In this document: piece after piece, positions 54,231 to 63,239 of the stretch
How positions within the stretch are numbered: position 1 is the stretch's first letter
Layout of the letters: each line of letters starts with the position of its first letter
Origin: JAEZKC01 sp046538945
GTDB lineage: Bacteria; Fibrobacterota; Chitinivibrionia; Chitinivibrionales; Chitinispirillaceae
DNA: 64,000 nucleotides
Direction of reading: 5' to 3'
NCBI GenBank assembly: GCA_046538945.1
Contig: JBKHHW010000001.1
Coordinates: 1 to 64,000 of the forward strand
Position numbers and translations under genes: made by a program
The notes under the pieces: model-generated
Databases searched by the model: none
Told to the model about the DNA's origin: nothing
The model's input: only the letters and a program-made list of their open reading frames with translations

Positions 54231-55744
54231 CTTTTCGACTCGATAAGAGAAACACCCGACATCTCTTCGGGTTTTGGAATGCCCAGAAGCTCCAGCATGG
54301 TGGGAGCAATATCCGCCAGAGTTCCTTCATCACGGAGCTTGAGATCTCCTGCACCCACGATGGTGAGCGGAACCGGGTTTATGGTGTGAGAGGTCATCGG
54401 GGATCCGTCCTCAAGCCGGGTCTGTTCGGCGTTACCGTGGTCTGCGGAAAGAATGCACACTCCACCCTGCTTTGTCACAGCCTCCACAACATCATGAACA
54501 CAGGTATCAACCGTTTCAACAGCTTTCAGGACAGCGTCGAAAATTCCGGTGTGACCCACCATGTCGCAGTTGGCGAAATTACATATCACCACGTCATACT
54601 TGCCGCTGTTTATAGCCTCCACCAGCTTGTCTCTCACTTCAAGGGCGCTCATCTCGGGCTGATGGTCATAGGTAGCCACCTTTGGGCTGTTCACCAGGAT
54701 GCGTTCCTCTTCTGGAAAGGGATCATTTCGCTGTCCGTTGAAAAAGAAGGTGACGTGGGCGTATTTTTCGGTTTCGGCACACCGAAGCTGCTTCAGACCG
54801 TTATTGGCCAGCACCTCACCCAGAATATTTTTGTTTGTCATCTCCGGGTAAGCTTCTATGAAATTACCGTTATCATAGTAATGGGTCATGGCAACGAACA
54901 TGGAAACCATCTTTGAGCGGGAGAATTCATTGAAATCAGGCTCAACCATTGCCTTAGTCAATTGCCGGGTGCGATCGAAGCGGAAATTGAAGAATATCAC
55001 TGAATCGTTCTCCGCCAGTCCCTCGTAATCAATGACTCTCGGTTTCACAAACTCATCCGTTTCTCCTGCAGCGTATGCATTGTCGATTGCCTGCTTCCAG
55101 TCCGCCACCTTCTCGCCTTTGCCTTCCATGATGGCCCTGTAGGCAAGCTCGGTTCTGTCCCAGCGAGTATCCCTGTCCATGGCATAGTAACGTCCGATAA
55201 CCGTTGCTACCCTGCCGACTCCGGTTTCATCTATCCCCTTCTGCAGAAGCGCCATATGCTCATTTGCCGACTTGGGCGGAGTGTCACGTCCGTCGGTGAT
55301 GGCATGGACAACCACATTGGAAAGCCCCTGTTTCCTGCACAGTTTGAGAAGCGAGATGCAGTGACGGGTGACAGCATGCACTCCCTCCTCCTGAATGAGA
55401 CCGATCAGATGAAGCGCACTGTCCCTTTCCTTTGCATGGCCGATAGCCTTCAAGAATGCCTCATTTTCGAAAAAATCTCCATCTTTGACACCTTTGTCTA
55501 TCTTTGTAAGGCTCTGGTAAATGGTTCTTCCCGCCCCGATGTTGAGGTGACCCACTTCGCTGTTCCCCTGGTAGCCTTCAGGAAGTCCGGCACTCAGCCC
55601 TGATGTCTCGATGAGCATGGTGGGATAATTTTCCTCATACGCATCCGTAAAAGGAGTATTGGCTTTGAAAATTGCATTCGAGTCCTCTTCTTTTCCCCGT
55701 CCCCATCCGTCTCTGAGAATCAGACATACCGGTCTTTTCTTCAT
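54227..55744 (-). CDS. gpmI: Phosphoglycerate mutase, cofactor-independent
   Basis: A 505-residue metal-dependent iPGM. The alkaline-phosphatase-like core has RDGWGRGKEED near the start, the catalytic Ser in QGNSEVGHLNIGAGR, HAITDGRDTPP, and SADHGNAEQ near the C-terminus. It converts 3- to 2-phosphoglycerate in glycolysis and completes the set with gap, pgk and tpiA here. AAAGGGAG precedes the ATG. Confidence 0.96.
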   Translation of the reverse strand: MKKRPVCLILRDGWGRGKEEDSNAIFKANTPFTDAYEENYPTMLIETSGLSAGLPEGYQGNSEVGHLNIGAGRTIYQSLTKIDKGVKDGDFFENEAFLKAIGHAKERDSALHLIGLIQEEGVHAVTRHCISLLKLCRKQGLSNVVVHAITDGRDTPPKSANEHMALLQKGIDETGVGRVATVIGRYYAMDRDTRWDRTELAYRAIMEGKGEKVADWKQAIDNAYAAGETDEFVKPRVIDYEGLAENDSVIFFNFRFDRTRQLTKAMVEPDFNEFSRSKMVSMFVAMTHYYDNGNFIEAYPEMTNKNILGEVLANNGLKQLRCAETEKYAHVTFFFNGQRNDPFPEEERILVNSPKVATYDHQPEMSALEVRDKLVEAINSGKYDVVICNFANCDMVGHTGIFDAVLKAVETVDTCVHDVVEAVTKQGGVCILSADHGNAEQTRLEDGSPMTSHTINPVPLTIVGAGDLKLRDEGTLADIAPTMLELLGIPKPEEMSGVSLIESKR

Positions 55745-55980
55745 TTCGAACTCCCTTTAATGTAGAACATATCAGTTGATCTGTTTTTTCGATTTATAAT
55801 AGACTTCTGCTTGAATTCTATCTATATTAATTTTCACCCGATTCTTATTATTGAGCGCTTTCAGAGCTCATCCGAACCTCAAGACTGTTTGAGGCGAATT
55901 TCACTTTTTCAGTCAGTAGAATCTGAATAAAACAATGTAATATAGAATAAAAAACCGGGCAAGCATAGAGGTTATGCGAT

Positions 55981-57552
55981 ATGGAAGACTTTTTTTCAAA
56001 CAAAAAGTTTCAATCTCTCCCCCCAAACAGGAAAGCCTCCGTGCAGCAGAGTTCCTCCTACCCCATTCCCTGGACAATCCTGATCTGTGCGGACCTGGGA
56101 TACATTTCTGAGGCACCCGAGGAAATAACCACAGAAAACTGGGATCTGTTCTTAAAGACGCACAGGATACGAATACAGGAACGGATCGATTCATTTCTTC
56201 CTCAAAGTGCAAGTCCATTCACTACAGATTACGAAATTTCTTCACTGAAGGACTTTTCTTCCGACCGATGCTGCAAAAAACTACCCGTTTTGGGGCCCAT
56301 CATCAGAACAAAAGAAGCTCTGATGCGATACATAGAAGGGCTTCAGGATCTAAGCGCAACAGTTCAAACCATTTCCCAAAACAACCTGCCGCAACCGCTG
56401 AAAAACAGGATACTCAAAGCAGTCGAACTTGATACGACCGGTTCAGTAAAGAAACCCACCCGGGATCCGGACAGAATCGATACCATACTGGCCCGTATCG
56501 ATCTGAAGGCACCTACCGTCCAGGAAGGGCCCTACCCTCTTGATAAACTTCTCAAACTGGCACACACGGAAGAGAAAACAGGGCCTGAGAGAAAGTTTGT
56601 GAGAATACGCTCCATAATCCGTGAGCTGGACATATACTCGGAATCTATGGTGTCCGCCGTACAGGAGTGCCCCCCCTTCTTCCACAAGAAAAGTACCTGG
56701 AAAGCTCTGGAGCTTCTGTGCAGAAGCACAACCAGGAAAAAAACGGTAGAACTTTTCGTACACTCTCTTCCCCGGAATAGAGCTGAAGAGTCCTTTGAAA
56801 CAGTTGTCGAACAGCTCTGTCTCCAGAATAAAATACCCGACATAGTCATCTGGGATCATGAAATCAGATTCAATGCCACAGGGGAAAAGGTGTTGAAGGG
56901 TCTTGCCAGAACTGCGTACAATCATACATTCACGGTTTTTGCATCCCTTAGCGACCAGGAGTTCATAAAAAGTCAGAATCACACCATTAGCTGCCGAACC
57001 GTTTCTTCAGAAAAATTCAGAAGTTTCAACCGACTGAGAAAAGATGAAATCTTCCGATCACTTGCCCTGTTCGGTCCGGCGGTATTTTACGAAAGCGAAG
57101 ATGCATCGAACGATGTCTTCCGTTGCGGGGGGGCATGGCTTATGGCTGAACAATTCATGCATACAGTCAGTAGCGGCATTTTTCCCCTGGATCTGAGCAG
57201 TTCCATGATAAAAGGTCATTTTCAGCCGATCGCACGTCTGGGTGCCGAAGAGGCCCAGAAAGCAGCGCGAAACGGAATCACCCTCTTTTCTCTCTCTGAT
57301 TCGGGAAGTGTGAAAGCGGACGCGATCTGCGCCTTCAAAGCACCCGGATCCAGGCCGATTCTCTCCATGTTGGATTTCAACCTCCTTCTTAACAGATTCT
57401 CCAAACTTGCTGTCACCCGGAGCCACAGCAGAGAATTTTTGATTCTGAAGCATTATTTGGAAACTCAGCTGCAACCATTTCATATTTTTGCTCATAGCAG
57501 CCCTAAAACGCACGGTTCCGGCTCCGAATCTCAAGATTGGCGAAATAGATGA
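55981..57552 (+). CDS. Putative single-chain TssB-TssC-like contractile sheath protein
   Basis: A 523-residue soluble protein with no signal peptide. Residues 30-150 follow the TssB (VipA) order: a WTILICADLG strand, a TTENWDLFL helix segment, then SSLKDFSSD with LPVLGPIIRTKEAL (compare the DF...P.L..L...R.AL core of sheath small subunits). Residues 165-178 carry RIDTILARIDLKAP, and 240-500 follow TssC: WKALELLCR, FRSFNRLRKDE with a FGPAVFY strand, FRCGGAWLMAEQF and a HYLETQL end. Both subunits would thus be in one shorter chain. It lacks other T6SS genes beside it and opens the signalling cluster. Similarity is by eye. Confidence 0.5.
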   Translation: MEDFFSNKKFQSLPPNRKASVQQSSSYPIPWTILICADLGYISEAPEEITTENWDLFLKTHRIRIQERIDSFLPQSASPFTTDYEISSLKDFSSDRCCKKLPVLGPIIRTKEALMRYIEGLQDLSATVQTISQNNLPQPLKNRILKAVELDTTGSVKKPTRDPDRIDTILARIDLKAPTVQEGPYPLDKLLKLAHTEEKTGPERKFVRIRSIIRELDIYSESMVSAVQECPPFFHKKSTWKALELLCRSTTRKKTVELFVHSLPRNRAEESFETVVEQLCLQNKIPDIVIWDHEIRFNATGEKVLKGLARTAYNHTFTVFASLSDQEFIKSQNHTISCRTVSSEKFRSFNRLRKDEIFRSLALFGPAVFYESEDASNDVFRCGGAWLMAEQFMHTVSSGIFPLDLSSSMIKGHFQPIARLGAEEAQKAARNGITLFSLSDSGSVKADAICAFKAPGSRPILSMLDFNLLLNRFSKLAVTRSHSREFLILKHYLETQLQPFHIFAHSSPKTHGSGSESQDWRNR

Positions 57553-57596
57553 AAACAATTTCCGATTCACATACACATCAGCTGTAAGGTTTTCTC

Positions 57597-58586
57597 ATGA
57601 AAAAATCACACATTTCTCTGTTGGCACTCCTTACGATTCTGATTACCGGCAGTCTTATTGCCCGTACGTTCAGAAATGACGGACAGTTCGTCACCCATAC
57701 CGTTGGAAAGGGCGAATCCGTCAGTCTCATCTGTTTGGAACTGTACGGGTATTATTCAGATGAACTGGGCGATGCGTTTCACAAGGACAATCCTCACATC
57801 GAGGACATCGATCTCATTTCAGTTGGGCAGGAGCTCAAATTCCGCAAACCACGGACAGAAGCTAAAGTGAAAACCGAGAAAACGATCCAGACAGAACCTC
57901 TTTTTGTCAAAAAGGTGAATGCGGTTCAAGGGGTTGTGACCTATGTGGAAGGTGAGGTGTCATTAAAAAAGAGCAGCGAAAGTGCAGCAATCCCTCTCCC
58001 GGTCAATACCATAGTAACCCCGGGAGATAAGATCATTACAGGCAAGGATGGGAAAGCGGAACTAATCATCAACCGTGAGTCGGTAATCAGACTTAAAGAA
58101 AACACCCGTATGACCGTGGAGAATTTCCGGGGCAAAGGAAATGAAAAGAAAACCCGACTCGACTGCAGTTCCGGAACAATATGGACCAAAGTTAAAAAAA
58201 TAAAAGACAAGATATGCCGTTTCGAACTTTCCCTGCCCACCGCCATAGCGGGTGTCCACGGCACCGTTTACCAGGTATCAGTCAATCCCGATGAGGACTC
58301 TGAAGTAAAGGTTTACACCGGTGAAGTAGCAGTGAGCGGCAAAAAGGAGGGTCAATCACAGACAGGCGAGCTGAGTGAAGTTTCCGGACCCTCTGAAGTG
58401 GCAGGACCAACTGAGGTTTCCATGGAGTCGTGGGTGCATATAGTCCGCTCCATGAGCAAGATTTCCATCAGCAAGGACGGAGAAGCGGGCAAACCCGTCT
58501 CATTCAGCAAAAAACCCGAAGACAAATGGGAAGAATGGAATGAGCAGCGGGACAGCAGAATCGCACGTTTGTTCTCGGAGGATTGA
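57597..58586 (+). CDS. LysM-FecR domain exported protein
   Basis: A 329-residue protein with a signal peptide (about 1-22), a LysM-like domain (33-83, HTVGKGESVSLICLELYG...SVGQELKF) for peptidoglycan contact, and a FecR domain (about 118-235) with GVVTYVEGEV, PVNTIVTPGDKI and GVHGTVYQVSV. FecR domains on periplasmic proteins often act as scaffolds or sensors. The C-terminal third is polar with SGPSEVAGPTEV-like repeats. Its TGA overlaps the ATG of the kinase (TGATG), so the two are coupled. Confidence 0.85.
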   Translation: MKKSHISLLALLTILITGSLIARTFRNDGQFVTHTVGKGESVSLICLELYGYYSDELGDAFHKDNPHIEDIDLISVGQELKFRKPRTEAKVKTEKTIQTEPLFVKKVNAVQGVVTYVEGEVSLKKSSESAAIPLPVNTIVTPGDKIITGKDGKAELIINRESVIRLKENTRMTVENFRGKGNEKKTRLDCSSGTIWTKVKKIKDKICRFELSLPTAIAGVHGTVYQVSVNPDEDSEVKVYTGEVAVSGKKEGQSQTGELSEVSGPSEVAGPTEVSMESWVHIVRSMSKISISKDGEAGKPVSFSKKPEDKWEEWNEQRDSRIARLFSED

Positions 58587-60931
58587 TGTCTGTTAAAAAG
58601 TATGTTTTTCTGTCGGTTGGCACTCTGATACTATGTGCACTGGCATTTCTTCAGCCCTTCAGATTCTTGGGCAACCTCTTCTATGATCTGAATTTCACCT
58701 TTTCTCCCGGAAGTACGGCCGACTCGGTTGTGGTTGTGGCAATCGATGAAACCAGCATTTCGGAAGAGGGAGCGATGCCATGGCCGCGCAGCACCCTCGC
58801 ACGGCTGTTTGAATTGATCGACTCAGCTCAGCCAAAAGCAGTCGCACCCGATCTTCTGTTCCCCCGAAAAGCAGACAAAGTGGGAAATGACAGTCTGGCA
58901 GCAGTTTTTTCCCGAATGGACAACCTCTCCCTCCCCTTCAGAGTAGGAGACTTAAGCAAAACAGACCAAAACAATGTCGCCATTCCCAAAAACATTTACA
59001 ATACCCGTTTTCTCATGCTTCGCAATAAAGAGCTGCTGCCGCACACCTCATTTTTCTCGGGAGGGAAAATTGAAATTGCCGACCCCAAGTTCAAAAGGAG
59101 TTCTCGCTACAGCGGGTATTTGAACGTATCGACCAGCACTACGAGCCAAAAACTGCGTGAGGCGATCCATGTGATCAAACTTGGCAATGAATATTTTCCT
59201 TCATTCGGTGTTGCAGCCTGCGCGGCATACTTCAAACTCAAGCCGGACAAGCTTGTCCTTGACGGTGCGCCAGGCATTCAATTCGAAGACAGATACCTGC
59301 CGCTTACATCCTATGCCGCCACCTCCTTCATTAACTTCAGGCGTCCTGGAGAGAAACTGCGGCTGATATCAGCATCCTCGATCCTGAGCGGCGAGGCAGA
59401 CCTGAAGGAACTCAATGATAAACTGGTGTTTGTGGGAGTCACCGATCCGGGAGCGAGTGCGGACTTTTTCATTACACCTGTGGGGAATCAGTATCCCGGA
59501 GTGGTTGTGTGGGCCAGCACGGCTCTCGACATTATACACGGAACCTGGATCCGTTACGGAGGTGGCTGGAAATCGGTTGCCAACTGGATTCTGATGCTTT
59601 TTCTCTTCCCGGGTATGGCTATACTGCTGCCCAACAGAATGAGAATTCTATCCACTATCGGATCAGTAGTACTCATCTGCGGCAGTATCGCAGCCGGCAT
59701 TCTCTTTTTTCAACTGGAAAACTATTTCTGGAACCCTGCTCCGCACTGCTACGCCTTCATATTCACACTTCTATGGTTAGCCGCTCAGAAAGTCGACCCG
59801 TCCCTTTCCGGGATGACCTCGCTTCAGCTTGAGCCGCCTGACTCCAGCAGAGATGTTCTGCCATCGCCCACAGATGAGGATTTCAGAGGTGTTCTCTCCT
59901 GCACGGACACTGCTGACTTTGTCACACGTACCGTGGCCAACAAGTCAGGTGTGGATCTGGGCAGAACGACCGCACCCACAACTGTCGAACAGAGGCCCCC
60001 GGGAAGAATTCCGCAAGCTGACCAGGAGAGAATACGAGAAATTGCAGGGAACAGAATCGTAAAATGTATAGGTTCCGGAGGAATGGCAGATGTCTATCTG
60101 GTATGGAATCCGAGACTTGAAGTATACAGAGCCATAAAGGTGCTCAAGCCCGATCAGCCGTCAAATCTTCTTACCCGTTTTGAGACGGAAATCAAAATCT
60201 TCTCCAAATTCGACCATCCCAACATAGTACACTGCTATGGCGTCGGCGAGTGGCATTCTCTGCCCTACCTCGAAATGGAATTTGTACACGGACTGGCCAT
60301 GGATGAAGTTCTCAGGCGCTGCCGGCTGCTTACCGTGGAACAGACTCTTTGTCTTGGTGTTCTGGTGTGCAGAGCACTGCACTATGCCCACTCGCATTCG
60401 GTAACCATTTACGGAAAAGCCTATAAAGGTATCATTCACCGGGATCTAAAACCGGCCAATATACTGTTAAGCCGAAGCGGCAGAGTGAAACTTACCGATT
60501 TCGGGATTGCCCGTCCCCTCGACGTTTCTCTTCACACAGGCGAAACTGACGGTATCGTGGGGACTCTGCCGTATCTTTCACCTGAGCAGATTGACGGTGA
60601 AGAGATAACGGCTCAGGCCGACATCTATGCATTGGGAGTGACCCTTTATGAATTCATTACAGGAGAGCCTGCATTCCCGCAAAATGAAATTCCTACCCTT
60701 ATCCGAGCCAAAATCGACGGCAAATGCAAAAAAATCACTCCCTCGGCGAGAATAAGCAAAGATGTTGTCTCTATAATCGAAAGAGCAATGGCCACAAAAA
60801 TTGAGGATCGTTACCGGGATGCGCAAAGTATGGAATTTGACCTGGAAAAAGCTCTTTTGGCAAAAGTGAAAAACGACGTTCACACTCATTTCGAGGATCT
60901 GACCTCAAGAGTCTGGACAAATGAAGGCTGA
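58586..60931 (+). CDS. CHASE2-domain membrane Ser/Thr protein kinase
   Basis: A 781-residue receptor kinase. A leader helix is followed by a periplasmic CHASE2 sensor domain (about 25-310, with VVVVAIDETSISEEGAMPWPR), then three membrane helices (about 325-400), a linker and a cytoplasmic Hanks-type kinase (about 487-760). The glycine loop GSGGMADVYLV, VAIK-type RAIKVLK, HRDLKPANILL, DFGIAR and GTLPYLSPEQ motifs are intact, so it should be active. ATG 58586 follows GGAGG; the upstream TTG is too close. The FHA protein downstream is its likely phosphothreonine reader. Confidence 0.93.
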   Translation: MSVKKYVFLSVGTLILCALAFLQPFRFLGNLFYDLNFTFSPGSTADSVVVVAIDETSISEEGAMPWPRSTLARLFELIDSAQPKAVAPDLLFPRKADKVGNDSLAAVFSRMDNLSLPFRVGDLSKTDQNNVAIPKNIYNTRFLMLRNKELLPHTSFFSGGKIEIADPKFKRSSRYSGYLNVSTSTTSQKLREAIHVIKLGNEYFPSFGVAACAAYFKLKPDKLVLDGAPGIQFEDRYLPLTSYAATSFINFRRPGEKLRLISASSILSGEADLKELNDKLVFVGVTDPGASADFFITPVGNQYPGVVVWASTALDIIHGTWIRYGGGWKSVANWILMLFLFPGMAILLPNRMRILSTIGSVVLICGSIAAGILFFQLENYFWNPAPHCYAFIFTLLWLAAQKVDPSLSGMTSLQLEPPDSSRDVLPSPTDEDFRGVLSCTDTADFVTRTVANKSGVDLGRTTAPTTVEQRPPGRIPQADQERIREIAGNRIVKCIGSGGMADVYLVWNPRLEVYRAIKVLKPDQPSNLLTRFETEIKIFSKFDHPNIVHCYGVGEWHSLPYLEMEFVHGLAMDEVLRRCRLLTVEQTLCLGVLVCRALHYAHSHSVTIYGKAYKGIIHRDLKPANILLSRSGRVKLTDFGIARPLDVSLHTGETDGIVGTLPYLSPEQIDGEEITAQADIYALGVTLYEFITGEPAFPQNEIPTLIRAKIDGKCKKITPSARISKDVVSIIERAMATKIEDRYRDAQSMEFDLEKALLAKVKNDVHTHFEDLTSRVWTNEG

Positions 60932-60937
60932 ACCCAT

Positions 60938-61351
60938 ATGAGTTCGTTCTATCTTCTAACTGTGAAAGGAACTCAGAAGGGAGATACCTATCTTCTACCG
61001 GAAGGGGCGGTTAGCATTGGAAGAAGTTCCAAAAACACCATAGTCCTGCCCTCTGAGGAAAAGTGCGTTTCAGGCCACCACGCAATCATCTACAACTCAT
61101 CGGGAACAATACTGCTTCAGGACCTGCAGAGTACAAACGGCACTTATGTCAATGGAGAAAGCATTCTGGAATGTGAACTTCAGGTAGGAGATGAAGTAGG
61201 TTTCGGAAAAACCGGTCCCCGCCTCAAACTTCAGCTTGCATCAGAGCACGTTTCGATCGAAAACAGGGTTCATTACTCCGAATCCGACATGTTCAGAACA
61301 ACAGATGAAACTCATCCGACCGTAAAAAAAAAAGCCCGGAAAAGCCCCTGA
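60938..61351 (+). CDS. FHA domain protein
   Basis: A 137-residue cytoplasmic protein whose first 95 residues are a forkhead-associated domain: SIGRSSKNTIVL, CVSGHHAIIY and LQSTNGTYVNG hold the phosphothreonine-binding Arg, Ser-His and Asn-Gly residues. It starts 6 bases after the kinase stop. The C-terminus is basic and runs into an A10 stretch (61324-61333) before its stop; a -1 shift there would continue into the membrane transglycosylase frame. Confidence 0.9.
   Translation: MSSFYLLTVKGTQKGDTYLLPEGAVSIGRSSKNTIVLPSEEKCVSGHHAIIYNSSGTILLQDLQSTNGTYVNGESILECELQVGDEVGFGKTGPRLKLQLASEHVSIENRVHYSESDMFRTTDETHPTVKKKARKSP
61322..61351 (+). promoter_or_regulatory. A10 slippery stretch at the FHA/transglycosylase junction
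   Basis: The zero frame reads GTA AAA AAA AAA GCC and stops at 61349. One base back, the frame is open and continues without interruption into the transglycosylase. The run allows both ribosomal -1 slippage and transcriptional slippage. It may also be a miscounted homopolymer. Confidence 0.5.
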
Positions 61352-61458
61352 TTCAAAACGGTGTTGCTCTGTCCGAGTCCTCAGAGATTTCATTTACCAA
61401 CGAAGTCAAAAAAAAGATTCTCCGCAACAGCATAGAATCAGACGACCTGCATGAATTG

Positions 61459-62472
61459 ATGCACAACAGGAACAGACTGAAAAAGATAATCGACTCCGGT
61501 GATCTTGAAAATACACATATCAACCTGCTTCAAAAAATGCATGAAGCCGGCAGGATATTCAGAAGAAAAACATTTTTAAACCTTCTCCCGATCGTCATTC
61601 TTCTGTTTTCCGCAGTTCTTTTCTTCGGTTATTCATCATTCAGGTACAAAAGGCTGCTTTACCAAGCGCAGAGCCTTAAAACAGATATCCAAGAAGTGGA
61701 CAGTCAGATTGCGTCCATACACCATAATCCGTACATAAGTGATAATGAATTGAAAAAACTTGTTCAGGAACTCCATACAAAACAGGAGAGTTACTCCGAC
61801 TTAAGGGAAAAGCTTCATGAGAATGATTATGCCAGCTTCTACTCAACCGATCTCGAGCGCAGAATTTATGATATTCTCATGCGATTCGGAGAAAACGAGT
61901 ACGTGATTCCTCAGGAGATGATCCAGAAAGTTGGGCACTATGTGGATGCCTACAATGGCAGATTAAGAAAAACAATGGAGAGATATCTGAAACAGAAAGA
62001 AAACTTCTTTCCTATGATACACAACGTATTCAGGAAAAGAAACATCCCTCCGGAATTAGCATATGTATCGATGGCGGAAAGCGGTTTCGATACCGAAGCG
62101 CTCAGCCCTGCCGGAGCAAAAGGGCTGTGGCAGTTCATGGAAAAGACCGCGGTCGACTTCGGACTCGAAGTAAACACTTTAGTCGACGAGCGGCTCGATC
62201 CGGAAAAATCCACGGCCGCGGCGGCGGAGTATTTCAGTGACCTACTTGCAATTTTCGGTAGCAAGAGTTCGGTGATGCTATCCATGGCGGCCTACAATGC
62301 GGGAGAAGGCAGGATAATCGGTGCACTGCGCAAGGTAGAAGACCCGGTGAGGCAGAGGGACTTTTGGTATCTCTACAGAATGGGCTGGCTGCCGGATGAA
62401 ACCTGCGAATATATACCGAGAATACTTGCACTTATGATCATTTCGGAATACCCCAAAGAGTACGGGTTTTGA
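61459..62472 (+). CDS. Membrane-bound lytic transglycosylase (SLT family)
   Basis: A 337-residue protein: cytoplasmic N-terminal helix region (1-38), membrane helix (about 39-62), coiled coil (65-145) and periplasmic SLT domain (about 190-330) with catalytic Glu in SMAESGFDTEALSPAGAKGLWQ and the AAYNAGEGRI motif, as in MltD/Slt. It cleaves glycan strands. The ATG has no visible ribosome site, and the frame stays open with plausible coding sequence back to 61324, so the native product may be an FHA fusion made by -1 shifting at the A10 run. Confidence 0.85.
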   Translation: MHNRNRLKKIIDSGDLENTHINLLQKMHEAGRIFRRKTFLNLLPIVILLFSAVLFFGYSSFRYKRLLYQAQSLKTDIQEVDSQIASIHHNPYISDNELKKLVQELHTKQESYSDLREKLHENDYASFYSTDLERRIYDILMRFGENEYVIPQEMIQKVGHYVDAYNGRLRKTMERYLKQKENFFPMIHNVFRKRNIPPELAYVSMAESGFDTEALSPAGAKGLWQFMEKTAVDFGLEVNTLVDERLDPEKSTAAAAEYFSDLLAIFGSKSSVMLSMAAYNAGEGRIIGALRKVEDPVRQRDFWYLYRMGWLPDETCEYIPRILALMIISEYPKEYGF

Positions 62473-62543
62473 CTCCTCATGCATAGCAGTTCTCAGTTCT
62501 GTGTAGCCCGCACAGCTCTCTTTTGAAACATAACTCCCCGGAT

Positions 62544-62708
62544 TTATTTTCTCTCTCTCTTACTCTTTTTCTTTTCTCCTGTAGGTTGCCTCCCCTGCTT
62601 CTCTGCCATAATCAGAAATGAACGGGCGAAGCGATAAATCAATAACAGCGCGAAAAGATTCTTTAGAGTTTTGTTGAACCAGGGTTTGACCTTTCTTCTT
62701 CTGAACAT
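62544..62708 (-). CDS. Possible small membrane protein
   Basis: A 54-residue frame in an otherwise empty 269-base gap, opposite to its neighbours. AAAGGA lies 9 bases before the ATG. It has a hydrophobic stretch (NLFALLLIYRFARSFLIMA) between a basic start and a strongly basic end (KKKSKRERK). Composition suggests a small membrane protein, but no family is recognised and conservation is untested. Confidence 0.35.
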   Translation of the reverse strand: MFRRRKVKPWFNKTLKNLFALLLIYRFARSFLIMAEKQGRQPTGEKKKSKRERK

Positions 62709-62741
62709 ACTACAGCATCCTTTAGCGAAAGTGAGCTAAAC

Positions 62742-63203
62742 ATGGAATATACGACAGGCACAATGGGCAGATGCATTGTTATCAGACTTCACGAGAACGA
62801 TCCGGTCTATTCCAGCATAGAAAAAGTGGCGGCGGATGAGAATATTCAAAATGGTCTTGTGTTCATGGTGGGCGGAGTTAAGAACGGAGGTGTCGTAGTG
62901 GGCCCCCAAGACCAGGATGAAAGACCGCTGAAACCGACAGTGGAACATTTTGCAGATGCGCGTGAAATTGCCGGCACCGGCACCATTTTCAGAAACGAAG
63001 AGCACACCCCAAAGCTCCACCTTCATGCCGCGATCGGAAAAGGAACCTCTCCCCTGGTCGGCTGTCCCCGTCAGGGACTAGACTGCTGGCTTATCACCGA
63101 AATAGTGATCATTGAATTGAAGGGATTTGATGCCAGGAGAATAAGGGAGAGCGGAGGGCTTGAACTCCTTAAGATTTTCACATCTTCAAATGCATCAGCC
63201 TGA
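62742..63203 (+). CDS. PPC domain (DUF296) protein
   Basis: A 153-residue protein of the PPC/DUF296 family. It has the LHENDPVYSSIEKVAADENI opening, GLVFMVGGVKNGGVVVGP, and PKLHLHAAIGKG with clustered His. In plants these domains sit with AT-hooks; bacterial stand-alone members form trimers with unclear function and may bind metal or a small ligand. No AT-hook is present. The 3' end is followed by a mutY-like gene after 36 bases. Confidence 0.88.
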   Translation: MEYTTGTMGRCIVIRLHENDPVYSSIEKVAADENIQNGLVFMVGGVKNGGVVVGPQDQDERPLKPTVEHFADAREIAGTGTIFRNEEHTPKLHLHAAIGKGTSPLVGCPRQGLDCWLITEIVIIELKGFDARRIRESGGLELLKIFTSSNASA

Positions 63204-63239
63204 ACAACCAGAAACATTGAAATCAGGAATCACAAAAGT

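Noticed and set aside
55981..62472. A complete type VI secretion locus
   Set aside because: Only a sheath-like protein is seen; no baseplate, tube, spike or ATPase genes are in the window.
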